The position numbers and the translations under genes are program-made. A stretch of 64,000 bases of DNA, from assembly GCA_025617745.1 (NCBI GenBank), contig CM046871.1:29962433-30026432 (forward strand), written 5' to 3'. Origin of the DNA: Heliocidaris erythrogramma (taxonomy: Eukaryota; Echinodermata; Echinoidea; Camarodonta; Echinometridae). This document shows positions 45,565-55,798 of the stretch, piece by piece; position 1 is the stretch's first letter, and every line of letters starts with the position of its first letter. The notes under the pieces are model-generated. The model saw only the letters and a list, made by a program, of their open reading frames with translations, had not been told where the DNA came from and did not search any database.

Positions 45565-45645
45565 AATGTGACCGTGGTGAGCCTCGAACCAGGTTCCGCT
45601 GATTGAGAGGCGCTGACGTTACCGATGGACTAACGAATGCTTCTC
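45565..45645 (-). other. tRNA-like segment (box A, box B), left arm
   Basis: On the minus strand there is a box A-like TTAGTCCATCGGTAA and a box B-like GGTTCGAGGCTCACC. The spacing is tRNA-like. The acceptor stem does not pair well, so this is not a functional tRNA gene but a tRNA-derived piece within the fold-back. Confidence 0.55.
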
Positions 45646-45739
45646 GCAATCCAGTTTAGTCATGGGAGTCAAGTAGATAACATGAACTATGTGGTGTCGT
45701 AAATTCACTATGTAACAATATGATCTGCTCTAAATCGAG

Positions 45740-45805
45740 TTAGTCTAGCGGTAATGCCAGCAATTCTCGATCAGCGGACCCTGGTTCGAAGCTCGCCCAA
45801 ATCAT
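45740..45805 (+). other. tRNA-like segment (box A, box B), right arm
   Basis: On the + strand TTAGTCTAGCGGTAA (box A-like) is followed by GGTTCGAAGCTCGCC (box B-like). It mirrors the segment at 45565-45645, and together they point away from each other in the two arms. Confidence 0.55.
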
Positions 45806-46149
45806 TTTTTTTTTATGAATGTTTAGCAGTTTAAGGAGCCGGTCCAGCTCCCGTGAAAGTGCTGAAATAGCACGCTGTGTGCATTCAATAGCACTCTGAG
45901 TGCAGTCCCTATGCATGCCCTCAAAAAGTGCTATATACAGCACTTCAGTTTTTACAGTGTACAGATGACGTCAAAATAAGACGTCCTCTTGACGTCTTGC
46001 GTTGGTGCAAGTTGTCGTCTTATTGACGTAATTGCAGGACGTAAAAAAGACGAAAACCACGACGTAAATATCAAGTAATTTTTACCACTTTCTGCTATCA
46101 GGGGACGTTTTTAAGTAAATTTTTTTTTTAGGGGAAAAGGTATTTCGAG

Positions 46150-46556
46150 GTCAGGACTGCTTTACAGTTATTTGGACGCAATACAGCATTGTATGTAACA
46201 GGGGTGGGTTCAGGAAGGGGGTAATATCCCCTTCCCGCTCGGAGCGCGAAAGCTCTGACGTTTTAGCAAATTTAAGAGAAAGAAAACGGCTTGTAGCAAA
46301 CAATTTGTTTAGGCGGAAAGTTATAGTTCGACGCCATGACTGCTTTTCAGTTATTAGGACGCAATACTGCACTGTATGTGACAGGGGTTGGTGCAGGGAG
46401 AGGAGAGTTATTTCCCCCTTCCTGCGCGAAGCGCGAAAACTTTGACGTTTTTGCAAATTTTGAGAGAAAGATAACGGCTTGTAGCGCCTTTTTAACCCTT
46501 TTTCTCTCACTTTTCCCGCTTTTTCGCTCTCGCTTTTTTTTTAGTGGCTGAATAGG
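46150..46556. repeat. ~190-bp satellite units, about 2 copies
   Basis: Two tandem units share GTTATTTGGACGCAATAC.GCA, ACAGGGGT.GGT.CAGG, CGCGAAAGCTCTGACGTTTT, CAAATTT.AGAGAAAGA.AACGGCTTGTAGC. The block ends with TTTTTTTTTAGTGGCTGAATAGGG. The same unit in the opposite orientation makes up 53622-54260. Confidence 0.8.
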
Positions 46557-48215
46557 GGGGGGGGGGATGGCCCCGTTGTCTACGCCAGTGGTTGTTATTA
46601 GTTATGCATTAGTTGTAGAATGTGAATGAAAGTAGTAAGTTTGTAGTTTAGACAGTGTAACATTCACAGTGCCCTGATTATAAACACGATTTCAAAGGCA
46701 TCTTTTTCACAATAAATATCACATCAAAATATAATTAAATCTTAGTTTTTGCAAAAGGCATCAAGCATTAGTGAGGGTTAGTGAGTCGTATTTTCAGACC
46801 AATCATTGCATCAACCATATGTCTAAAATGCACAAACTAATCGAAATATTATCAAACCGTTGTCATAATAATGATTTTCTAGTTCTATAGTTTCGGCAAA
46901 TTCTCATCACCTGTAAAGGTTGTGCTATCATAAAGTGTATGAGGTAATTATTTAATTGTTAATACAGATGTTTATAAGACACACTGTCACCTCCAAGCAA
47001 TGTACAAGTGCACAACATCTTTATTCATTTCATACATTTTGTTGGGAGCTTGAGCAAAATATTCATGAAGATACATACCCAATGTTAATAACATTAAAAA
47101 AACACTTTTTTTTTTGATGTGCAAACAGTGCAGTTTTGGTAATTGAACACAACGAACTGTTTAACAATTAATTAAAACTGAGTTGTGCTTTTTGAGACTT
47201 GAATTCGTTTTAGAAGTGCAAAGATGAGTATTTGAAGTTCATACAATGTAACATTCACATTGCCTTGATTATGTACGCACATCCAAAAGTATTTGGATAT
47301 TTTACTGAGGAAAACTGCAGAGAAACAACATATGAACACAATATATTAGTTTAGAATTGTTCTTTGAAATAAATCCCTCAAAAAGTTCTGCAATTCTAAG
47401 TGCTTATGCAACAAAACTATAGGGCCTATGCATTGGGATGTTGCACCCACAAATGTAATAACGTTATATTTTGTACGGCGCATGAGCAATGATGATGGCC
47501 TAGCAGCTATAGGACTAGCATATAGCCAGCTCGCGCCTAGCCTAGCAGCTAGCCTCGCACTTGCTACCTAGATGCGCCGGCCAGTGGCCTCGGGCTGGGC
47601 ACACGCCGTACGCCACATGCACATGACACGCGCGCCGCCGGTCCGGCCGGCCATATATGGTTCGGATGTACGTAAAAAATAATACACAATCATACTGCAA
47701 GTTTGATTTGTCAAAAGTTTGTCGCGTATATGGATCGCCAACACAAATTAATTCTGTGGAACACAACTCAGAGTATGAATTTCGACGATTTTTCATAAAT
47801 TTCATACAATTCTTCTTTTTATTTCCTATATATATATTTTTTTTTTCGGGTATACGCGCGTATACCCGAAAAAGTCCAATTTCTTTTTTACGTATACGGC
47901 GTATACAAGCGTATACGCTCCACTACACCACTGCTCTGTCCATATGATCCCATAGTGCCTGCCCGGTCCGTCCCATTTTGTTCTCTAGAACCATTTGACG
48001 GATTAACCTCAAACTTGACTCATGTATACTAAGGATGTTAAGTGATATGCGAAACTTCTTTCAGCTCATCATATGCCAGAGTTTTGTATGTGTATTCATT
48101 ATGCCAACAAGCACATTCATTACATACTTGCCAAGATTTGATTTTTTTTTTGTAGGTAACCATTTTCAAAAGTTCTTTGTGTGCTGAAAGAATTCATTAT
48201 AGTTATGTGTATATG
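46557..48215. other. Noncoding; short GC-rich patch
   Basis: The words TGTAACATTCACA..TGCC.TGATTAT recur at about 46667 and 47247 as a diverged direct repeat. A GC-rich patch at 47480-47660 (with GCGCGCCGCCGGTCCGGCCGGCC) contrasts with its surroundings and may be CpG-rich regulatory DNA. GTATACGCGCGTATAC at 47851-47866 is a perfect palindrome. No gene is supported. Confidence 0.45.
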
Positions 48216-48985
48216 AAATAGGATTATTCATTGGTCCCACAGACACCAATAGGATTTTCAATTGGTCCTATAGACACCTATGGGGTTTTCTTATTGGTCC
48301 CATAGACACCCATAGGATTTTCATTTGTCCCGTAAGATTTCCTATTGGTCCCACAGACACCAATAGGATTTTCATTGGTCCCATAGACACCAATAGGATT
48401 TTCTATTGGTCCTATAGACACCTATGGGGTTTCCATAGACACCCATAGGATTTTCATTTGTCCAATAAGATTTCCCATTGGTCCCACATACACCCATAGG
48501 ATTTTCATTCGTCCTACAGATACCTATAAGATTTTCTATTGGTCCTATAGGCACCTATGGGGTTTCTTATTGGTCCCATAGACACCCATAGGCTTTTCAT
48601 TTGTCCCATAAGATTTCCTATTGGTCCCACAGACACCTATAGGATTTTCATTGGTCCTACAGATACCTATAGTATTTTCTTATTGGTCCGATAGACACCA
48701 ATAAGATTTCTTATTGGTCCCATAGACACCCATAGGATTTTCAATGGGCCTATAATAGATACCTATAGGATTTCCTAATGGTCCCATAGACACCCACAGA
48801 ATTTCCTATTGGGCCAATAGAGACCTATATGATTATTTATTGGTCCCATAGGATATCCTATATGTCCAGTAGTATTATCGGTCCCATAGACACCCATAGG
48901 ATTCAATGGATTTCCTATATACCATTTCCATATAAAAACCTGTAGGCCTATGGGTCTCTATGACTCCTATAGAAAAATCTGTCTA
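48216..48985. repeat. ~30-35 bp minisatellite
   Basis: About 20 diverged tandem units of ATTGGTCCCATAGACACC followed by CATAGGATTTTC fill 0.77 kb. Unit length varies because some carry only the first or second half. Words such as CCTATAGG and CCATAGG are near-palindromic. The minus-strand frame reading NENPMGVYG-like repeats is a by-product. Confidence 0.9.
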
Positions 48986-49067
48986 TAGGAATTTCGACCT
49001 GGGTTAGTGAATAATTTCTTGCGTGCGCTATAACTTGTCTCTCCTTTTTTTTAAAACCAAGTACTTA

Positions 49068-49400
49068 AAGGCCAAGTGCACCTCAATATCAAGTTGATTT
49101 GAATAAACAGAGTAAAAGTTAAAAAGCATAACAGTAAAAATTTCACTGAAATCGGATGTAAAATAAAAAAGTTATGGCATTTTGAAGTTTTGCATTTTTC
49201 ATGAAACAGTGATATGCATAGCACGGGCGGTATGCAAATGAGTGAACCGTCACACACTCACTTTTCCCTATGTATTTTATAATATGAAATTTAAAATATT
49301 TCAATTTTTATAGATGTGATAATAAAGAATCACTTCCTTGTATGAAAATAAGTTACAATAATGATGATTTTACATGTTCCATATGGAGTCAAACCATGTT
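49068..49400. repeat. Interspersed repeat fragment
   Basis: The phrase AAGTGCACCTCAATATCAAG, then CACTGAAATCGGATGTAAAAT and AAGTTATGGCATTTTGAAG, then ATGCAAATGAGTGAACCGTC is one I associate with an abundant ambulacrarian repeat. This is from recall and not tested. Confidence 0.45.
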
Positions 49401-49477
49401 TTACATTATTGAAGCAAAAAAGAGGTCAGTGGTGCGGTCATCTTACCCGTGTTTTTAGTGGCTGATTTGTTTGTGAC

Positions 49478-49619
49478 CAGAGGAGCGTTTCATCAAGCGT
49501 TTTGTCAGTGATTTTCACCGACTAATTTGCTCTCAGCCAATCAGATGCAAGGATTTCAGTAGCTTATAACAGTTGTCGGTATAAATCACTAACAAAAAGC
49601 TTGATGAAACGCTCCCCTG
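49478..49619. mobile_element. 142-bp MITE
   Basis: Ends CAGAGGAGCGTTTCATCAAGC and GCTTGATGAAACGCTCCCCTG, pairing for about 27 bp. The middle includes GCCAATCAGA, a word frequent in MITEs and CCAAT boxes. It shares the GTTTCAT.AAGC signature with the element at 23523. Confidence 0.9.
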
Positions 49620-49759
49620 TTAGCGCTAACAAACGTGCTACTATACAGCGTTTCTGTGCGGCCGCTACCAAAGACTTTTAATAGTATCAAGACAGATTTC
49701 TCGCACCTACTTCCGTAGTACATTTGGAGGCGTAATTTGCTGTGTTAAACAGACTCGGA

Positions 49760-50700
49760 AAAATACGTTCGCCATAGGTATAACACGTGAAAAGATGTCT
49801 CACTTTTTCTTGATATTTCATATCTTACTCTATATTTTTCAAGTCTGATTTTTGCACGAGAAAAAGGATGGATAGTTCAAAAAACATTTCTTGAACATCT
49901 TTTGTCAATAAATGCCGCTATAAATCCCTTGGATCATGCCTGCTTTTTGATAGAGTCATCTGCCATAGGGTTAACACGTGAAAACATGGATTTTAAAAAA
50001 GATTATAGTTCCTCTAGTATTATTACCTTGAATTAGTGTAAATGTGGCTTACATGTAATTTGAGACTCTGAAAAAGCTTAATGAAGGCTCAAAAAGTGCA
50101 AGGGACCCCGCATAAATCCCCGGGAATATGGATGCTTTTGGCCTTCCATCTCCCATAGGTTAACACGCAAAAACGGAGATTTTTGAATGATTATAATTCC
50201 CCCAGAATTAAATCAAAATTTTGAAAAATGTGCCTTGAATAAAATTTAAGGCTCTGAAAATGTATAATTAAGACTCAACTAGTTGAATAGACCCCGCATA
50301 AATCCCCGGGAATATGCATGCTTTTGACCCCAAAAAATCTCGCCTGGCATAGGTTAACACGCGAAAACAAGGAATTTTAGGGTGATTATAATTCCCTTTG
50401 TCTTTCTTTGAAAATGTAAAAAATGTGATTTACATGAAATTTAAAGCTCTGAGAAGGTATAATTAAGGCTTGATGAGTCCAGTAAACCCCCCATAATTCC
50501 CCGGGAATATGCATGCTTTTAGCCTTCCAGGCCCCATAGGTTAACACATGAAAACAGGGGTTTTGAAATGATTTGAAATTATGAAAAATGTGATTTATAT
50601 AAAATTTAAAGCTCTGAAAGTTTGTAATTGAGGCTCGATGAGTCAACTAAACCCCCCATAAATCCGCGGGAATATGCATGCTTTTGACCAAAAAAAAATT
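49760..50700. repeat. ~190-bp satellite, five units
   Basis: The landmark CCATAGGTTAACACGTGAAAA begins units at 49772, 49963, 50153, 50347 and 50534 (spacing 191, 190, 194 and 187). Each unit also has AAAGCTCTGAAAA, CCCCGCATAAATCCCCGGGAA and ATGCATGCTTTTG.CC. Later units resemble each other more than the first two. There is no coding function. Confidence 0.9.
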
Positions 50701-52198
50701 ATTTGCCATACTACAAGTGAATTCCAATATTTGTTATCGATGACCTAATGTGGGCGTGTACCGGTCACGTGAGATCGACGACATCCAATGAGACCGTGCG
50801 CTAGCAGACGTACGTCCGCCCGAAGGCAAGCTCAGGATCCTAGCCGGTTAGAGGAAACTCTAACTAAATTCCAGTTCACTATTATATTTCTAATGTACCA
50901 GAGGCAAATTTCAATGTGTTAAATTCATAAACTCGTATAATCAATGTTCTATCACCGCATTACGCCTAGCCTAATGGCTGATGTTAGATCATGCAAGCAG
51001 CATGGAATAGCTGAGCGGAATAGGTGCATGGACCATGATAGGTGTCTAGCACTATCTAGGCTCGGTCTACCCCTCTGCGATCCCGATAGAGGTAGTGGCG
51101 TTGCCGGTGGCGTTGCCGATGGAACTATATGTCAGTTTCCCAAAACCTGGCTCATCAAGGTTTTTTGCTTGCTGTTCATCGTTTACTTGCCTTTGGCACC
51201 GACAGCCCCGAGAGACCGATAATGTAGTGGGAGGGGGATTCTGAACCCTGTTATGGATATCAGTCTGACACTGACATTCTATGATGACAAGGGCGAATGC
51301 ATGATGTAGTAAAAGGTTGAGGGCACAAAATTAATGCAGGGCGGTCAACTTTGGGGAACTGCTTGAAGGGAGATTTGTATTTTTCCTTCTCTCCAGCCAT
51401 CCAAAAGTCAGTTGGGGTTTTTTTCGCCAGCCCTCCAAAAGTTGCTCGGGGGGGGGGGGGGGGGGGGGGGTGGTGAGGGGTGGCAAGAATATTTTCTTCT
51501 CGCCAGCCCTCCGAAAGTTGCTCAGTGGAGGGGGTGGGGTATCAGATTTTATAGGTCCAGTTTTCCTGCATAATTCTCTCACAAGCAAAAAAAAAGTTAT
51601 CAGTTCTAAAAGGGGGGTATACAATTTTTTTTAAAGCCCCTTAAATTTGGTGCTCGATCCGGGTTTTCAACATTTTAGGCAAGAGCCCGTATGCCAACTT
51701 GGGTTTCAAAGAGGGAGCCGCGGCCGATTCACCCCCCCCCCCCCTTGATCTGCCCCTGCTGTTCTGTCATGGATGTGAAGAATAGGATTCCATATAGTGT
51801 TGGTGGTCGAAAGATTGGGGCAATAAGCAATAAGAGATCATTATATTTTCCTCAATTCTATTGGAGTCATTTTTTACAGATCGGTTGTAAGAGAGAATAA
51901 AATGAGAGGGGGAGGAGAGAGAGAGACAAAGGAAGCTGGGGCAAATGTAATGGGATATTCCTACAAAGACAGAATAGGACTGGTAATAAATAAATTATGT
52001 CATCAGCTGATATTGTTGGTTGTTACTAGTTAATTCAATTCAAAACACGGAGGCCATTTTCCCCCTTTTTCGTACAATCGGTATAGGCCCTATTGCGTTG
52101 GTGATGGCTTCGGAGCAGGCCCCTATACTGTTTTCTTCGCCTGTCGTCTCAAATTTCTACAGCAGAATATTACAAATAACTTACCTATGTTAGTTATA
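50701..52198. other. Noncoding; unassigned short frame
   Basis: A + frame from 50944 to 51222 (92 codons) has no known motif. A G run of about 20 (51449-51470) and direct repeats of CGCCAGCCCTCCAAAAGTTGC (about 51426 and 51502) lie at 51390-51540. A C run lies at 51732-51744. Confidence 0.4.
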
Positions 52199-52448
52199 TT
52201 GGTGGCGTATCCAGGAATACTTTGGGAGGGGGGAGGCTCACGCCTGACGAACTAAAGATCATCAGAATGATGCATTCTATTTTGAATTTTAGGACAAGCA
52301 AGGAAAAAAAATGATCACAGTTTTCGGATTCTTTCTGTGCGGTGGGGAGGGGGTACACATTTCCTTTCATTCGATGTGTAACTAAGATAAGTCAGATTTG
52401 GTTTTAGCTGGCACGTAGGGGCACATGCATTCCTGGATACGCTACCAA
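52199..52448. mobile_element. 250-bp MITE
   Basis: Ends TTGGTGGCGTATCCAGGAAT and ATTCCTGGATACGCTACCAA. A further partial copy of the end, CTTGGATACGCCACT, follows at about 52464. The GTGGCGTAT end is shared with 45150. Confidence 0.8.
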
Positions 52449-53390
52449 TAAAAATAAGATAATCTTGGATACGCCACTCTTCTATAAGGAATTGCTCGCA
52501 CACAATCTCATTTTATGTCAGAAATCCTAAGTTCTGTGATAGCAACCCATTGACTTTGCACGCATTTTGGTTTTGTGGCAATAATGTTTTTCTTTTCTTT
52601 TCTTCATCAAAATGCCGAAAATTTGAAGCGCCATAGGTTGTCACAACCACAATATGATGTAGGGATAATCTCTTTCATTTTGTATTTTCCTGATCGCGTT
52701 AAATAGCGCGAAAGATGGGGGAAATGGGTAAACGCGATCGAAATCGGCAGGAAAAATCCAGATAACAACAAACGCTGGGAACCGGATCATTTGCTCGGAT
52801 TTTTTCATAATAGGTGCATATCTTGCTGATATTTAGCTTCAGTCTTATATATAAATATGTATATATATATATTTACCAATAGATCTATAGAGATTTCAAA
52901 GACAAAAAATGTGTCATGGGAACCAAAAACAAAAACTCGCTCTTGCAGCTGTTCACAGAAAGGTATCATGACGCTATGGGACTTTGTACAGTACCACCTT
53001 CTCAGTTTTGTGAAAGTTTTGATATTTTGTTGAATTTCCTGAATATGACATCCATCACACCTACAAGTATGAGGTTATCCTGCCAGCTAGGAGTGAATTC
53101 CTATGATGTTCGCTGTGCGAGAGTCGTTCTAAGTGCAAAGGATTTACTGCGCGCAAATGCTACGTGTGGGACCGAAGTCAACTATAAGTACGACGCTCAA
53201 GCGGGCCGTGTTTTCACCCACTGAGGCGTTACTAGGGTCGTCGCTAGGAAGATGACGTCACGCCAGAACGCAGAATACGATATGACTGGTTTTGTATGGG
53301 TCTCACATTAAAAAAAAAGAAGAAACGGCCAGAATCTGGACTACCCCAACAGATGATACACCTAATGGTAGTCTAAGAGCGCGCGCGAGA
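52449..53390. other. Noncoding; unassigned 103-codon frame
   Basis: A + frame (52916-53224) starts MGTKNKNSLLQLFTERYHDAMG and has a coding-like composition, but I recognise no motif and see no splice sites that decide it. It could be a short exon. Confidence 0.35.
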
Positions 53391-53621
53391 GAGAGAGAGT
53401 GGGAGAGAGGGAAAGAGAGAGATTAAACTGGAGAAAGCTGTGTGTGAGTGATTGATAAAAAGTGATGAAGTGGGAAAGAGATATTAACAGAAAAAGACAC
53501 ACAAATAAATAGAAAGATTGGAAAAGGAAATTGAAAGACAAATTATGAGGGTTATTGGAAATTAGGATGGTCATACTGTGTAATAATAAATTATGTAATA
53601 ATGTAATATAATATGCCCCCA
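53391..53621. repeat. GA-rich low complexity
   Basis: GCGCGCGAGAGAGAGAG and GAGAAAG units at 53380-53520, followed by AT-rich sequence. Confidence 0.7.
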
Positions 53622-54260
53622 CCTAATCAGCCACTAAAAAAAAAAGCGAGAGCGAAAAAGCCTAAAAATGCGCTAAAAGCCGTTATCTTTCTCTCAAAAT
53701 TTCCTAAAACATCAAGGGGAAAATAACTCTCCTCTCCCTGCACCCACCCCTGTTACATGCAGTGAAATGTTGCGTCCAAATAAGTGAAAAGTAGTCCGGG
53801 CGTCGAACTATAACTTTCCGCCTAAAAATTGTTTGCTACGAGCCGTTAATTATCTTTCTCTCAAATTTGCTAAAACATCAGAGCTTTCGCGCTTCTCGGG
53901 GGAAGGGGGAAACTCCCCCCTCCCTGCACCAACCCCTGCCACATACATTGCAGCATTGCGTCCAAATAACTGGAAGGCAGTCAGAGCGTCGAACTATAAC
54001 TTTCCGCCTAAAAAAGTGTTACGATCCGTTATCATTCTCTCAAATTTGCTGTAAAACGTAAGAGCTTTCGCGCTTCGCGCGGGAAGGAGGGAAACTCCCC
54101 CTTTCTGCACCCATCCCTGTTACGGCGCAGTATTACGTCAAAATAACTGAAAAGCAGTCCGGACGTCGAAATAACTTTCCGGTGCTACGAGCCGTTATCT
54201 CTCTCTCAAATTTGCTATGAAACGTCAGAAACTTCCCCCTCCCTGCACCCACCCCCTGGG
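53622..54260. repeat. ~190-bp satellite, about 3 units, opposite to 46150
   Basis: Three units run in the reverse orientation to the block at 46150-46556. Each holds GCCGTTATCTTTCTCTCAAA, TTCGCGCTTC, CTCCCTGCACC.ACCCCTG, TTGCGTCCAAATAA and GTCGAACTATAACTTTCCGCC. It begins with CAGCCACTAAAAAAAAA, the mirror of the other block's end. Confidence 0.85.
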
Positions 54261-54576
54261 GAGCACGTGCTCATTGCGTGCTCCTCACCAAATTCGCACT
54301 CTTGCCGTGCTCACAACCGCCCCCTAAAATGAAATCCTGGCTATGCGGTTGGATCCTTCACGTCTGCCCTCCCCCCCCCCCCCCCCCCCCCATTGAAAAA
54401 GTCTGGCTTCGCCTGTGGCCGTTTTGTAACAAGGGGGGGGGGGGGCACTCGTTTTGCCACAGGTGCATAATTCCGAACACAAATTTTCAATACCAGGGGA
54501 TGCAGGATTACGAAAATGAAATAGGATTCATAATTCAGAACACCTGTTGCATGACTCCGTAGTTTAATTTTTCCGA
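54261..54576. other. Noncoding with C and G runs
   Basis: A C run of about 21 at 54370-54391 and a G run of about 12 at 54435-54447 lie 45 bases apart and could pair. The intervening TGGCTTCGCCTGTGGC supports a small fold-back. Confidence 0.5.
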
Positions 54577-54738
54577 AGGTTCGTTGTTCAGATGGTCCGT
54601 TTATCTTTCATATTAGGGTTTAGCTAATAATTCCGAAAATAGTTCGCTAATTCGAAGGTTAGCAATTACTAAAATGAAATGGTGTTCTTTCTTCGCAATA
54701 ACAATGAACCTTCAGATTAACGAACCTTCGGGAAAAGA
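54577..54738. mobile_element. CCGAAGGTTCG fold-back repeat
   Basis: TTTTTCCGAAGGTTCGTTG at the left is mirrored by TTAACGAACCTTCGGGAAAAG at the right, and AATTCCGAAAATAGTTCGCTAATTCGAAGGTTAG lies within. It belongs to the same repeat type as 37711-38070. Confidence 0.7.
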
Positions 54739-54874
54739 AGACATATGACTAACCAAGTAATTTATACTGATAAAAAGTAACTGCACAGGCCTAGGGCCCC
54801 AAATATAGCGGTTTCCATATTCCTCCGATTCATATTCTTAAAGTTCAAGCTTTCTGGAAAACTTATCTGCCAGA

Positions 54875-55798
54875 TCACATTACCCTTCTTATACCAAATT
54901 TTAGTTTGCGTTCAACGATATCTCTCGCTTCTTTCATCGTTACCACGTACAACAGAGGCTGAAGCCACCCCATGTTAGCTCCAAACATTTCGACAATATT
55001 TTTTAACTCTTTGGGAGACCAAGGATAAGGTATCCAAAGAATCCAGGCGGCGCAAAATGAGAATGTAAGAAGCAGAATCGAAGAAACCCCTCTGTACCGG
55101 TGAGGTGCCATAGGACGAGGTTGAGCATTCTGAGGGACTTGGTCGTTGACGGTTGGTGAGAGAGAGCCCCTCCGTACTTGCCCGTTTCTAACGACAATGA
55201 CGCGATTTGATTGCCGGTGGGATATTCGAATGATGGCGGCGTTGATGATGGTCGTTGTTACTGATGCAATGACAATAAGGGCAATCACGTGAACTTGGAG
55301 CAACAAAGGCATTTGATCCACTTTTACATCAGATAATCTAGAAACACTACAGTCTCTCAGAAAGTACTCAATCGCGCTTGTGACTGTGAAAAGAGGGATG
55401 CATGTGATGCAAGCTACTAAAAAAATAAACATAAAGATGATATCGCAACGGACTAGAAATAAAAATGTATTTTTCTATACTAATCAGACACATGTAAAGC
55501 ATCACGACGGTTAGGCACACATAAGCAGGATAAACCAAAACCTTTTGGATTATTGTGCATGTCTTGATGTTGTTGAATATTTCCCACGTCATATACTCCA
55601 AAAAACAGCGCAGTATTGAAGCCAAAGAAGGTTCGATACAGAAGTCTTTTGGTGTCCTCGATATGGCGTTGGCTTTGGAGCACTAGGACGACTATCACAT
55701 TCGCAGCCAGGGACAAAACGATGCCGACAGATAGTAAAAAAAATAATGATATGAGCGTTAAGTCCCAGTTGGCCTTCAGTAGCACCTGTTTGATTCAT
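54875..55798 (-). pseudogene. Rhodopsin-like GPCR, frameshifted
   Basis: Read on the minus strand in joined frames, a class A receptor is visible from MNQT to a C-terminal tail. TM1 contains LAANVIVVLVL. The helix 2 region reads ASILRCFLEYMTW, with the conserved loop Trp. A Cys starts TM3 (TCTIIQ), and SIEKYIFISSPLRY takes the place of the usual DRY block. DCSVSRL gives the loop-2 Cys, TM6 has FSFCAAWILWIPY, and TM7 ends QPLLYVV where NPxxY is usual. Frame changes occur near 55787, 55620 and 55440, the last in a T7 run. The ligand is unknown. Sequencing errors could explain some shifts. Confidence 0.7.

Larger units (their letters stand above)
45464..45961. mobile_element. 498-bp fold-back with two tRNA-like segments
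   Basis: Ends TACACTGTAAAAACT and AGTTTTTACAGTGTA, followed by arms rich in AGTGCT/AGCACT words. Further in, each arm carries a tRNA-like promoter. The whole unit sits between the arms of the outer element at 45313-46103, so it probably inserted into it. Confidence 0.8.
45313..46103. mobile_element. ACGTC-rich fold-back (outer element)
   Basis: Ends CCCTGATAGCAGAAAGTG and CACTTTCTGCTATCAGGG. Arms of about 150 bp (45313-45463 and 45962-46103) are highly similar inverted copies. Each carries six or more ACGTC/GACGT words, including TGACGTCA, the CRE/ATF site, and a short internal hairpin (CAAGACGTCAAGAGGACGTCTT). A second fold-back (45464-45961) fills the centre. No coding capacity. Confidence 0.85.

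Noticed and set aside
45565..45805. Two functional tRNA genes
   Set aside because: Box A and box B words are present, but acceptor and anticodon stems do not pair convincingly and both lie symmetrically in the arms of a fold-back. They are tRNA-derived parts.
48372..48554. Minus-strand repeat protein (NENPMGVYG units)
   Set aside because: It is the translation of the minisatellite at 48216-48985; neighbouring units shift frame.
54278..54562. 94-codon frame with poly-Pro
   Set aside because: The Pro run is translated from a C homopolymer; the rest has no coding evidence.
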